Assembly (NCBI RefSeq): GCF_036373705.1
Contig: NC_089863.1
Location: 924,001 to 988,000 of the forward strand
DNA length: 64,000 nucleotides
Direction: 5' to 3'
From: Amia ocellicauda
Lineage: Eukaryota > Chordata > Actinopteri > Amiiformes > Amiidae
Both the position numbers and the translations under genes were made by a program. This document shows, piece after piece, positions 32,414 to 42,716 of this stretch (its first letter is position 1; the number at the start of each line of letters is the position of its first letter). The notes below the pieces were generated by a model. The model worked only from the letters and a program-made list of their open reading frames with translations, was not told the origin of the DNA and ran no database searches.

Positions 32414-34849
32414 TATAACATATATTCTATGTGAATTCATTGTTTGTCTGCAGATTTACAGTTAAATTCATGGAAGATTTAGTCAACAACCTCAACTTCA
32501 TTCCTGCCTCTGATCTTCTTTGAAGCCATGTGTGCTATCTGTCGATTTGTGTAGCGTAACGCACATTGGGGACAGAATACCACTCGTGTCCTCAACTGCC
32601 TGTGTCCTTCTGGATCCTGAAGCAGTCTCTGGGTCAGCTGGTTCCCTTCAGGGCTTCTGAACTCGAGTCGCGTCCCCTGGGAACCATCTGTTCAATTCCA
32701 GAAGATCTGTTCTTCCAACTCATCTGTGCAGCCGAGGACCGCTTGCTTTTCGATAGACCTCTCAGGGCCTTTTTGTGATCTAGGCTCTATTCTGATTGTG
32801 GACGTGTCAATGTGTGGTTTCATTTTAACCACTTCCTGTGATTGTGTTCACACTTTGCCTGTGTAACCAAGTGTTCTGGTGGCCTTTTATAGATCAGACA
32901 CATCCTTTCTTCTAACTGTGGACACTTCCATTCAAACCCTTGCATCAAATGTCAGAAGCTTTGCGTGTAATGGAACATTGATTTGAGATCAGTTTTATGC
33001 TCTTTTGTCAGGTTGATGTCTAACTAAAGATGCGACGCAGATTTGGAAAGCCCACCAATAGCGCACCCTCAAAATTGTGATTGTAATTGTGTGGTTTGTC
33101 TGAAACTCTGTGAGAGTTACTGAATGTCAAATATGCTCCACTGACTGATCTCCCTCCCCACTCGTTGTATTAATGTGTTTCTTTTAAGGGGAAGTTAGAG
33201 CATGTAATTAAAAATGGATTTCCTCATGTGCTGGCCATCCATTGGCTGACTGCTGCAGGCCAGTCCAGCAGTGCAATGACTTGTCCCATCTTATTTTACA
33301 GGACATCCTGAAGAGCAGATCAGAACACATTGGTAGCGGGTGCTACTGATTGGTCCTGATGACTTCCTGAAGCACTAAACACATACAGGTGTAGATCATT
33401 TTGCAGAATTTAAAAGAGCACGGAAGGTACTCTCTATTGAACCTGAGCACGATTGCCGTGTGTTAGTGAGAGCGGCCCAGTGTGATATTTTAATTGTTGA
33501 ATGTTGATTTTTAACTTTGATTTTGTACTTGTAGGGCAAGCAGTAGAGGACTGAATGAGGACTCACCTGAGGTGACCCTGTTCAAAGGTATGTGTGGGGC
33601 AAACTGCATACATTTACATTTTATATATATGTGTGTGTGTGTTTTAGATTAATTGTCACCAGCAGTGTGCCTGAGGTATTGTGACTTTGTTTTACTTGTT
33701 TTTTAAAGTGATAACCGGATTGATAGTGGAGACACTTTTTAACTCTTGTTGTTGTTTCCTTCGTATAGGAAGAATAGCACCTCCACTGTTTTTCTGATCT
33801 CATAGTTTTACTATTGTTTTGACTGGTTTTATATTTGCATACTTTTAATAGTTTTTATTACAAATGTCTCTAATTATATTTGTCTGGAGGCAGTTGAACT
33901 CCAGTCACTGTGATGAGGATAGGGTCTCAGTGTTTTCTTGTTGTTGTTTGTGGTTTGAGCATGATTAGTATAAGTAGAAAGGTTTTACTTTCAATGCACA
34001 TTTGATGGTTGTGGTAATCTGTTTGTCTTTCTAACATAACAGAATGTGTGAGGTTGGATTAACACTGACTCCAGATCCCATGGGCATTGGTAACACCTTA
34101 AAGGGGACAATGGCATCTGATATTAGATGGCAGGAAATACTGGGGTCCGGGGTCAAGGGTCAGAGGTATAAATGGGGTGCCCCGGTTCCTGCGAGGCAGT
34201 TAAGTGTAGAGTAGGTTCAGGTTACTGAGTGACTGATAGAGCACAATGGTATAGTATATCACACTTATAACACAATAAGAGCAACATGTATCACAATTCA
34301 GAGAGAGACCAGTTAAATTCATGTATGAATGGTACTTATAGGCTTACCTTATAGGGGGAGCTATAACATAACAAGTCGTATTCATATAGTACATGTAATT
34401 AAATAGCATTATAATAGCAATATTAATCAATGGCATGGCACATTATGATAATAGATTGATGTCGGCATGTAAATGTCATGTTTTAATACCTGTTATAATG
34501 TATGTTATTAAATATAGCAACAAATATAATATTTTTATAATTTATAATATAACAATGAATATAATGAATAAGATGTGAATAGATTGTTCATAGTTGTTAA
34601 TAATCCCTGTGCTCAGACTCTGCTGTGCTCACTGGCTGCCCCACAGAGCTGTGCTCAGCTATAGCCTATGAAATGGATTGCAGTTTGGCTGGATTAGCTG
34701 ACTTCTCACAATGAAGGAGGGGTTCTCACTTCTCTTTTCAGAAGTCTGTATTTCCCAGGCAATAAAGTGTAAAATATTGTCTGCAAAATGAACCCCAAAA
34801 CAACCTGCACCCAGCCGAGAGTCAACGCAGGCCCCAGTCACCCCTGGGG
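32414..34849. other. Unrecognised 2.4-kb stretch
   Basis: The first 60-70 bp continue the segmental duplication. After that I recognise no gene. Two promoter-like patches are visible: TTTAAAAGAGC near 33409, and GGTATAAATGGGG near 34173 followed by a GC-rich 40 bp. Either could be the promoter of an undefined LTR. Short open frames lack domains. Confidence 0.4.
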
Positions 34850-35100
34850 TCCGTTCTTCATAAGTGGTTTAACAAATCCAGGCTAAATTGATTTATCCCG
34901 GCTTAAGATAACACGCTAACTGATATCCGGGATATTCAATTCTTCAAACCCTTATCTCAGATGTAATTAACTCTTTAGCTTAAACCAGACTTAGCTCATC
35001 GAGGATAAATGCGCGTTCCTGTTTGGACATGGCGCGTCGAAAATAAGATTTGGCGAAGGCTAAAGTGTGCTTATTATGGAAGGGCTCTTGATAAATAGAT
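34850..35100 (+). mobile_element. Harbinger-type 5' terminus
   Basis: GGGGTCCGTTCTTCATAAGTGG followed by repeated GGATAA/GCTAA motifs resembles the terminus at 14660. No matching right terminus was found, so whether the following minisatellite and BEN gene belong to this element is unresolved. Confidence 0.4.
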
Positions 35101-35232
35101 ATTAGTCAGTGAGTCAAACTGGTCTAAAAGGCAGTAATATAAGAACTAGACTTAATCTGTATCTGTGAAAATGCTCAGTTACATTCCAAAATACACACTT
35201 GCTTGCAACATACCATGGCAGATGAAGAGTAG

Positions 35233-35958
35233 TCCTCTTCACCGCTGGGATCGGGTATGTCATCGTCCTCTTCACCGCTGGGATCGGGTATGTCATCGTC
35301 CTCTTCACCGCTGGGATCGGGTATGTCATCGTCCTCTTCACCGCTGGGATTGGGTATGTCATCGTCCTCTTCACCGCTGGGATCGGGTATGTCATCGTCC
35401 TCTTCACCGCTGGGATCGGGTATGTCATCGTCCTCTTCACCGCTGGGATCGGGTATGTCATCGTCCTCTTCACCGCTGGGATCGGGTATGTCATCGTCCT
35501 CTTCACCGCTGGGATCGGGTATGTTATCGTCCTCTTCACCGCTGGGATCGGGTATGTCATCGTCCTCTTCACCGCTGGGATCGGGTATGTCATTGTCCTC
35601 TTCACCGCTGGGATCGGGTATGTCATCGTCCTCTTCACCGCTGGGATCGGGTATGTCATCGTCCTCTTCACCGCTGGGATCGGGTATGTCATCGTCCTCT
35701 TCACCGCTGGGATCGGGTATGTCATCGTCCTCTTCACCGCTGGGATCGGGTATGTCATCGTCCTCTTCACCGCTGGGATCGGGTATGTCATCGTCCTCTT
35801 CACCGCTGGGATCGGGTATGTCATCGTCCTCTTCACCGCTGGGATCGGGTATGTCATCGTCCTCTTCACCGCTGGGATCGGGTATGTCATCGTCCTCTTC
35901 ACCGCTGGGATCGGGTATGTCATCGTCCTCTTCACCGCTGGGATCGGGTATGTCATAG
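35233..35958. repeat. 33-bp coding-length minisatellite, 22 units
   Basis: The unit is CTCTTCACCGCTGGGATCGGGTATGTCATCGTC in length and phase, repeated 22 times with only four single-base variants (near 35350, 35524, 35594 and at the edges). The unit length is divisible by three, so five of six frames stay open throughout. On the minus strand one frame gives an acidic 11-residue repeat DPSGEEDDDIP, the most protein-like reading. It runs on at the left into EEDYSSSAM with a possible donor ATG|GTATGT at about 35214. Which, if any, frame is translated is unknown. Confidence 0.95.
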
Positions 35959-36063
35959 TTGGAGACATCAACTCGATGAACCTGTTCCTTTAAAATTATT
36001 TATGATGAACTAATGGACCTATCTTGTTTATCTTGTTAACTAACGTGTTATTTCTTTTTACAG

Positions 36064-38333
36064 ACAACTACAAATAGCTTTGTGAGAAACAGGAGCATTT
36101 CATTAAAGGAGAAGACATCTGGACCAATGAACCTCACCTTAAAAGGAAAGTAAAGCTCAAGAAAACGTTTGATGGAGAAGAAGACCGACCAGCAAAAGTC
36201 AAAAAGGTATCATTCAAAAGAGATCAATCTACCAGCAATGTAATATGTGAATGTGTTTAAATAAATCAGTACTAGTCCAATTGTTAGCCATTGACCAATT
36301 AAATCCAGTGGTTTTATGAGTTATTTTTTTATTTACAATAATATCATTATTTTATTTTGTTTTTAAAGCGCAATAAGGAACGCTGCCCTGAGAAGGAGGC
36401 CGCAAACAAAATGATAGAAAGTTTAAAAGAAGAGTTGATGGTTAAAATGAAAAGCACTTCTGATCAGCAAGTAAGCATTATGTTATTACCTTTTTGAAAT
36501 TAGAAAATTAGGCAGCAAATATGCAATTGTATTCTGTTAAGTGAGTTATATGGATAGATTGTATGCAGGCTACATTATGAATATTTTAGTGGAGTTGCTT
36601 GGTGTGTGAGTTGAAACTACCGTACTGTACACTTGATTTGTGTTGTAGCCTTCTGAATCAGAGGAAGATGAGGCCTCCAGAAGGAAGTAAAGTCAGGAGG
36701 TAAAAAGGCTTAAAGAGGAAAATGAAAGGCTGAAGGAATGACTTGTCAGTAATAGTGATGAAATCCTCAGTGTCCTCAAAGGTAATTTCTCCAGGAAAGG
36801 AACGTTTCATAATGTAAAACTGCAGTGTGCCCAGACATCACAGTTGTGTGCCTTCATGCCCATGTTAAAATATCATAAGGCTGCTTCTAATTATACATGT
36901 GATTTTCATGGTCATTGCATGATAAATATAATTCTTATCCTTCTTCTTCACCTTTACTTTTTTTATAAAGACTTTCCATCAATTGTGAGTTCCTTGAAAG
37001 CAATGCTGGAGCGACGTCCATCGTCATGGTCCACCCCACCATGCAGTGCATCAGATAATCCTTGTCCATCTCTGTGTTTGAGTGTTATGCCAGGGAATGT
37101 TATTGATGAGGTACGTTTCTAATACACAGGATGCTGTGCTATCAACTAAAAGCTGCTATAGCAGATAAACATACCTGTATGAGGGGTGCTACAGTATATA
37201 AACACAATCTTTTGTTTGTTATTACTGTCATTTAAGGTGTTGTTTAATGATGTATACTAATGAAGAATTGTATTGTTCTGAAGAACTCACCAGCGCTGAA
37301 CTGGTGCTGAGTAAGACAGCTTCCAAAGTGTAAGAAATACCTGTTTTTAAAAACAATTGCAAACCGCCAGTGCTACGACACATGCCTTCAGATTTTTTAA
37401 TGTTTTATTGTCGCTGCACTGAAGGTGCATTTCTTATGCTTTGGATACTGTTCCACTACCATTAGGAACGGCTGTGGAGGAATTTAGTGCTGGTGAGTTC
37501 TTCAGAATGACACAATTCTGAACTTCCTTTGAATTAACATTTTTCAGATACCTTTGATGCCAGGATCTGCAGTTTGTGTATCTGCTCGCCAATTGAAGTC
37601 TCTAAAGAGCCTGAACCCTTCCGTCTACATTGGAGATCTTGCTGTCCTGGTGATTGGAAGGGAAACCTTGGCTGCATCCAGTCTGACTGGCCGGCAATCT
37701 GGAGCACACAAAGACCTTGAATCCAAGCCAGCCTTGGACCCTGAGAAGATTGCTGCCATAATCGGTGTGTAGGATGCATTAAGTACACATTTTAAAGTCT
37801 ATGTACTATGTTAAAGGCACTGTGAATTTCTTGTTAGTGTTTTGTTAATTATTTCGCTGTTCAATCAGTAGTGATTGTGCGTTATGATTTCAGTAAACAA
37901 ATGAGAACATTCCCTCCACAAGAGAGCCTATGAAATAGCTTCTATTAGGTATTTTCAGTCTGAAGGAAAAATCCTTGAATTCCTCTTTTCTGATATACTT
38001 CTGTATTCAGAGTCTCTTGTCGTCTTGCCCGGCTCACTAACGTGCAAAAATCAAATCACTGATTTTTTTGTGCAATCGATAAGGGATTCGTTGGTAGCGT
38101 ATTTGAAACTGGAGATATTTCATGTTTTTTGACATGGTTTTGTGGACAGCTTCAAAATCCCAGAAAATACACACACGTTTTAAAACGAATAGTGCTTATG
38201 GTTAAGTGACAGTATGCTTTTTTTATTTTATTTTTATTTTACAGGGCATGCTATGGAGAAATTCAAAGAAGTAACAGTGCAAGATGTCCGGAGAATCATA
38301 CGCAAGAAATGCAACAATGCTTCAAACAAGTGA
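36064..38333 (+). pseudogene. BEN-domain protein gene, broken
   Basis: Six exon-like blocks with good splice borders: 36064-36206, 36369-36470, 36649-36781, 36971-37110, 37548-37764 and 38245-38333 (stop TGA 38331-38333). The last two encode a BEN-type domain: a MPGSAVCVSARQLKSL opening, a helix LAVLVIGRETLAASSLTG, then EKFKEVTVQDVRRIIRKKC at the end. BEN domains bind DNA or chromatin partners. The middle blocks are lysine- and glutamate-rich, including a KRLKEENERLKE coiled coil. In-frame stops occur at TAG in the first block (near 36075) and at TAA and TGA in the third (near 36690 and 36740), so a full product cannot be made from this copy unless the first exon is elsewhere and the third is skipped. 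A transposon-associated BEN gene is an alternative origin. Confidence 0.65.
37265..37518. mobile_element. Foldback MITE in BEN intron
   Basis: A 254-bp element with 33-bp inverted ends (37265-37297 and 37486-37518) matching at about 28 of 33 positions; the core TTCTGAAGAACTCACCAGC is perfect. Additional internal inverted similarity (TAAGAAAT/ATTTCTTA) suggests a long hairpin. It is wholly within the intron between the fourth and fifth BEN blocks. Confidence 0.8.
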
Positions 38334-38694
38334 AGGCAGACAGTATGTGAGCCTGCATTTCATGTACGGAAAAAAAAAAAAGAAATATATTGTTACTTAA
38401 AATAACCATGTTCATTTTAACATACCGTAGGTCAAAATAGGTCAACCAGTTGTTTAGTTTTTTTGTTTATATACAACCAGAATTCTTAGTTATTTGTAAT
38501 TTCAAAGTCCATCCTATGCACAGATTATGGCATCAATATTTTCAATGTTCAAAGCTGGTTCTAGTGCTTATGCTATTGTTTAGCCCCCTTTCGGACTGAA
38601 ACTATATAGCTAGATTGTCGGTATTGTCAGTTTTACAATATTGCTTTAAGTTTGTTAAATACTGTTATTATGTTTAAATATTCTTTCACTAAAC

Positions 38695-38700
38695 AATAAA
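38695..38700 (+). terminator. Polyadenylation signal after BEN gene
   Basis: AATAAA about 360 bp downstream of the BEN stop codon, same strand. Confidence 0.5.
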
Positions 38701-38909
38701 TGTGTCTGAGTCACAACTTGTGTCTTGAGTTTCTACCAGTAAGGGTATACAAGTGATTCCTTTATTTTAAAGATGTTAAATATACAGTAGTATGTTTCTT
38801 GTAAAGTCTGAAGTGGAAGTCATACCAGACACATGACCCCAAGTGTTAAAGTATTGTTTAAGTAAACAGTAAACATGGCTCGTAGGTATACTGAAAATGT
38901 ATAGTTATA

Positions 38910-39410
38910 GTATACGGTCACAACTACCTAGCACTTACACTACATCCCCGCTAGATGTCGTCATTACCTTGTCATGTTCAGTCACTTCTGCCAGCTTCAA
39001 TCATCCCATTAACATTTCGGAAACCCTCATGTACTTGTTCTCTCACACGCTGCTCCCATTCGCCCTGCACCTCCCAACCTAGTTCACTGTTCCGTTTATA
39101 ATCCCCTCACTTCCCTCAGTCTGGGTGAAGTTTTGTTAGTTCACGCTACATCTCTGAGCATTTCTCCTTGAGCCGTTTGACCGTAGTATTTTCGAACCCT
39201 TGTCCGACATCCCGACCACGACTCTGTCTCTCCCTTGTTACTCTGTTTGCCTGATCCCACGACCCTCGCCTGTGACCTCGACACCGACTCTGTCTTGCCT
39301 TTCTTGCCCTGATCTGCCAGCACCCGACCTACGCCTGTTCAACCACCCTTTCCGCGCTCTGCAACTGGGTCCACTGATCCCGTACCCGAGGTACCCGTGA
39401 CATATACATT
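38910..39410. repeat. Unclassified GC/CT-rich repeat-like block
   Basis: A CT-rich block with abundant CCCTGAC/CTGTCTC motifs in otherwise AT-rich DNA, bounded by GTATACGGTCAC (38910) and CCGTGACATATAC (39397), which are loosely inverted. The composition resembles the solo LTR at 1103. The identity is uncertain. Confidence 0.35.
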
Positions 39411-39640
39411 TCAATATTTCAGTGAATCTTATTCAATTGAAAGTGTATTACAGAGATTACTTTGGAAGTATCTCTGTAGTGCACTTTCAAGTACACGTCA
39501 AAATATTCGAAAGTATACTTTTAAGTATTTCATGAAGTCTACTTTTGAAGTTGAAAGTGCATTACACAGATACATTTAAGTATTCAAAAGTAAACTTAAA
39601 ACATAAAGTGGGCCAATTTAGTCTACTTAGTACAGAAATA

Positions 39641-39710
<70 letters not shown>
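39641..39710. repeat. TG then TA microsatellite
   Basis: (TG)n changes to (TA)n directly before the Tc1 left end. TA is the Tc1/mariner target dinucleotide. Confidence 0.95.
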
Positions 39711-39712
<2 letters not shown>

Positions 39713-39716
<4 letters not shown>

Positions 39717-40935
39717 TCACCTAAAGGATTATTTGGAACACCTGTTCAATTTCTCAATAATGCAATTATCTAACCAACCAATCACATGCCAGTTGCTTCA
39801 ATGCATTTAGGGGTGTGGTCCTGGTCAAGACAATCTCCTGAACTCCAAACTGAATGTCTGAATGGGAAAGAAAGGTGATTTAAGCAATTTTGAGCGTGGC
39901 ATGGTTGTTGGTGCCAGACGGGCCGGTCTGAGTATTTCACAATCTGCTCAGTTACTGGGATTTTCACGCACAACCATTTCTAGGGTTTCCAAAGAATGGT
40001 GTGAAAAGGGAAAAACATCCAGTATGCGCCAGTCCTGTGGGCGAAAATGCCTTGTTGATGCTAGAGGTCAGAGGAGAATGGGCCGACTGATTCAAGCTGA
40101 TAGAAGAGCAACTTTGACTGAAATAACCACTCGTTACAACCGAGGTATGCAGCAAAGCATTTGTGAAGCCACAACACGTACAACCTTGAGGCAGATGGGC
40201 TACAACAGCAGAAGACCCCACCGGGTACCACTCATCTCCACTACAAATAGGAAAAAGAGGCTACAATTTGCACAAGCTCACCAAAATTGGACAGTTGAAG
40301 ACTGGAAAAATGTTGCCTGGTCTGATGAGTCTCGATTTCTGTTGAGACATTCAGATGGTAGAGTCAGAATTTGGCGTAAACAGAATGAGAACTTGGATCC
40401 ATCATGCCTTGTTACCACTGTGCAGGCTGGTGGTGGTGGTGTAATGGTGTGGGGGATGTTTTCTTGGCACACTTTAGGCCCCTTAGTGCCAATTGGGCAT
40501 CGTTTAAATGCCACGGCCTACCTGAGCATTGTTTCTGACCATGTCCATCCCTTTATGACCACCATGTACCCATCCTCTGATGGCTACTTCCAGCAGGATA
40601 ATGCACCATGTCACAAAGGTCGAATCATTTCAAATTGGTTTCTTGAACATGACAATGAGTTCACTGTACTAAACTGGCCCCCACAGTCACCAGATCTCAA
40701 CCCAATAGAGCATCTTTGGGATGTGGTGGAACAGGAGCTTCGTGCCCTGGATGTGCATCCCACAAATCTCCATCAACTGCAAGATGCTATCCTATCAATA
40801 TGGGCCAACATTTCTAAAGAATGCTTTCAGCACCTTGTTGAATCAATGCCACGTAGAATTAAGGCAGTTCTGAAGGCGAAAGGGGGTCAAACACAGTATT
40901 AGTATGGTGTTCCTAATAATCCTTTAGGTGAGTGT
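39713..40935 (+). mobile_element. Intact Tc1/mariner transposon (DD36E type)
   Basis: About 1.22 kb with 29-bp inverted ends: 39713-39741 (ACACTCACCTAAAGGATTAT..) and 40907-40935, one mismatch between them. It is bounded by TA repeats, which hides the exact target duplication. One uninterrupted transposase gene fills the centre. This is the only transposon in the window that looks structurally complete. Confidence 0.92.
39862..40902 (+). CDS. Tc1/mariner transposase, full length
   Basis: A 346-residue open frame with no break. Residues about 7-60 form the first helix-turn-helix (SQSAQLLGFSRTTISRV) of the paired-like DNA-binding region, and a second follows at about 70-120 with basic patches (GRKCLVDARGQRRM, NRKKR). 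The catalytic triad is visible as D155 (WSDES), D246 (FQQDNAPCH) and E283 (DLNPIEHLW), with GGGGVMVWG at 190-198. There are 36 residues between the second D and the E. Spacing DD36E is that reported for the Incomer group rather than the common DD34E. It cuts and pastes DNA at TA targets in the nucleus. All catalytic residues are present, so activity is plausible but untested. Confidence 0.92.
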   Translation: MGKKGDLSNFERGMVVGARRAGLSISQSAQLLGFSRTTISRVSKEWCEKGKTSSMRQSCGRKCLVDARGQRRMGRLIQADRRATLTEITTRYNRGMQQSICEATTRTTLRQMGYNSRRPHRVPLISTTNRKKRLQFAQAHQNWTVEDWKNVAWSDESRFLLRHSDGRVRIWRKQNENLDPSCLVTTVQAGGGGVMVWGMFSWHTLGPLVPIGHRLNATAYLSIVSDHVHPFMTTMYPSSDGYFQQDNAPCHKGRIISNWFLEHDNEFTVLNWPPQSPDLNPIEHLWDVVEQELRALDVHPTNLHQLQDAILSIWANISKECFQHLVESMPRRIKAVLKAKGGQTQY

Positions 40936-41374
40936 ATATATATATATATAGTACATCTCTAGTATACTTAAAAGTACATTCAAAATAGTGTATTTTATAT
41001 ACTTAAGTATACTTACAAGTATACTATTTTTTTGTAAGGGCTGGTTAAGGACGTCTGATAAGTAAATTATAAATAATACGGCAGAAAGTATTGTTTGCAG
41101 TTACAAATCTGTAGTAAGAGTAATAAATGAAGGTTTAAAATACATATATACCAGCACAAATGATGATGATGATAATATCAATACATATTCGCTATTTAGT
41201 ATTATTGTTGCACATGGAACCGTATTCTTATGGGACGTGCCTGTCTGAATATAACGTTGTCTATACAAATGAATACTAAACATCTTAATACTTATTGACA
41301 AAATGTTGCTCTAAGAAAGAAAGACTTCATGAAAATTTGAGTTTTATTTTTAAAATGCATTCTATTCATTCAAT

Positions 41375-42095
41375 TCAATTGTGTTTATAAAGCACTTTAA
41401 AGTCATACCAACGTGCTGTACAATTAAAAACATAATCAAACATACTAAAAAACAATGCATCAATACACACATAATCAGCCTAAAAACTTAATAATAAAAA
41501 ACAGTACAACAGACAATCAATTCGCACCCTACACATAGACAAGGCCATACTATCAGCTCTCATATGCCCTGGAAAAGAAATCCGTTTTCAATCGTGTCTT
41601 AAATACTCCTACCGTGTCTGATGATCTAATCGACTGGGGCAAAGCATTGCACAGTTTCGGTGCCGCCGCAGCCAATGCACGGTCGCGCTTCCCCTGAAAA
41701 CGTGTCCTTGGAATATTAAGCATCAGTTTCTTATTAGATCTAAGGAGTCTCACGGAAGAGTAAGTGTTCATCAACTCCGATATATAATCTGGGGCTATAG
41801 CATGTAATGCTTTAAACACAAACCTCAAAACCTTAAATTCTACTCTCTGGTTAATGGGCAGCCAGTGAAGAGAGGCTAAGATCGGAGTAATATGATCCCT
41901 CTTTCTGGTATTAGTTAGCAGCCTTGCTGCAGCGTTTTGTAGCAGCTGCAATCGTGACAAAGAGAACTGACAGACCCCAGATACAGTGCATTACAGTAAT
42001 CCAATACAAAAGCATGAATAACTTCTTCAAGGTCCTTAAAAACTAGGACCGATTTCAATTTGGCAATATTCCTAATCTGAAAAAAACTATTCATA
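41375..42095 (-). mobile_element. L2-clade LINE fragment, reverse strand
   Basis: Minus strand: FFQIRNIAKLKSVLVF..EVIHAF..LDYCNAL (about 42090-41990), then LQLLQNAAARLLT, RDHITPILASLHWLPI, VFKALHAIAPDYISEL and FKTRLKTDFF (41950-41565). These are the ordered C-terminal blocks of L2 LINEs. The 3' end on the left carries an ATTCAATTCAATTGTGTTTATAAAGCACTTT-type tail near 41368. 5'-truncated and frameshifted. Confidence 0.85.
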
Positions 42096-42390
42096 TTCAT
42101 GCGTGTTAATATATTGCATACTTAGCTTTGCAAAGTGTAATACAATAAGAGCTGGTGTGTACAGTGTGACTAAAGTGTGAGCTAACAGCTGACAGACGGG
42201 TTGCCTGCTAGATTTACAAACCCATGCTGTGCTAAAGATCCCGTTTATATACATTATACTCAAACAAATATGCATTTCCTCTGCTGAGGTTTGGTTTGCA
42301 AATCCTCAACAAGCTACATGTTGACACAAAATGGATGTATTTTAAACTTTCTCCTGCATGTCCTTTTGTCCCCACTGTGTCCATCCCTCT
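42096..42390. other. 3' flank of CD22-like copy 2
   Basis: No feature recognised; probably part of the 3' untranslated region or flank of the minus-strand receptor ending at 42391. Confidence 0.4.
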
Positions 42391-42685
42391 TCACTTCTCT
42401 GATCTCCTGATCGTCTCGTGCTCTGAGGACGGAGCTGGTCTGTGCAGTGCAGTGTAGGTGTCGCTGGCGCTGTGCTGAGAAAACTGAAAGACACAAAGCC
42501 AGACACACACTGTCACTCTGCAGCTGCTGGACTGGACGCTGTCCTGAGGGCCAGATCAGGCTCTTACTGTCCCCTCTGTCCTCCCACTGACACACTCACC
42601 TTCAGAGTGTCGTACTCTGCAGACACAGCCCTTATATCCAGAGCTGTGTAAGTGTCGCTGTGTGGGTCAGACGGGGCGCTCTGTG

Positions 42686-42716
<31 letters not shown>

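Larger units (their letters stand above)
22361..32480. repeat. Tandem segmental duplication, copy 1
   Basis: Homologous to 45290-56515. Leader, V-set, C2, C2 and transmembrane exons and the introns between them match closely, interrupted by copy-specific insertions and deletions. The left edge falls at CCCACTGACC immediately beside the transmembrane-exon donor; the right edge falls about 60 bp after the Tc1-like element. Left of the edge the two loci are unrelated. Confidence 0.85.
39420..41040. mobile_element. AGTATACTT-rich MITE split by a Tc1 transposon
   Basis: Both sides of the Tc1 element (39420-39640 and 40950-41040) are built from AAGTATACTT/AAGTATTT palindromic motifs, ending at the right in TTTTTTTGTAAGGG. 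A TG/TA microsatellite (39641-39710) lies at the left of the Tc1 insertion and continues briefly after it (40936-40950). The left terminus of the MITE was not located. Confidence 0.45.

Noticed and set aside
35165-36013. 282-residue plus-strand and 285-residue minus-strand ATG-started repeat proteins
   Set aside because: These are shadow frames of the 33-bp minisatellite; only the acidic minus-strand frame looks protein-like, and even that is unproven.
37554-37788. Minus-strand frame 37534-37788 as a gene
   Set aside because: It overlaps the BEN exon, whose plus-strand reading has splice borders and domain pattern.
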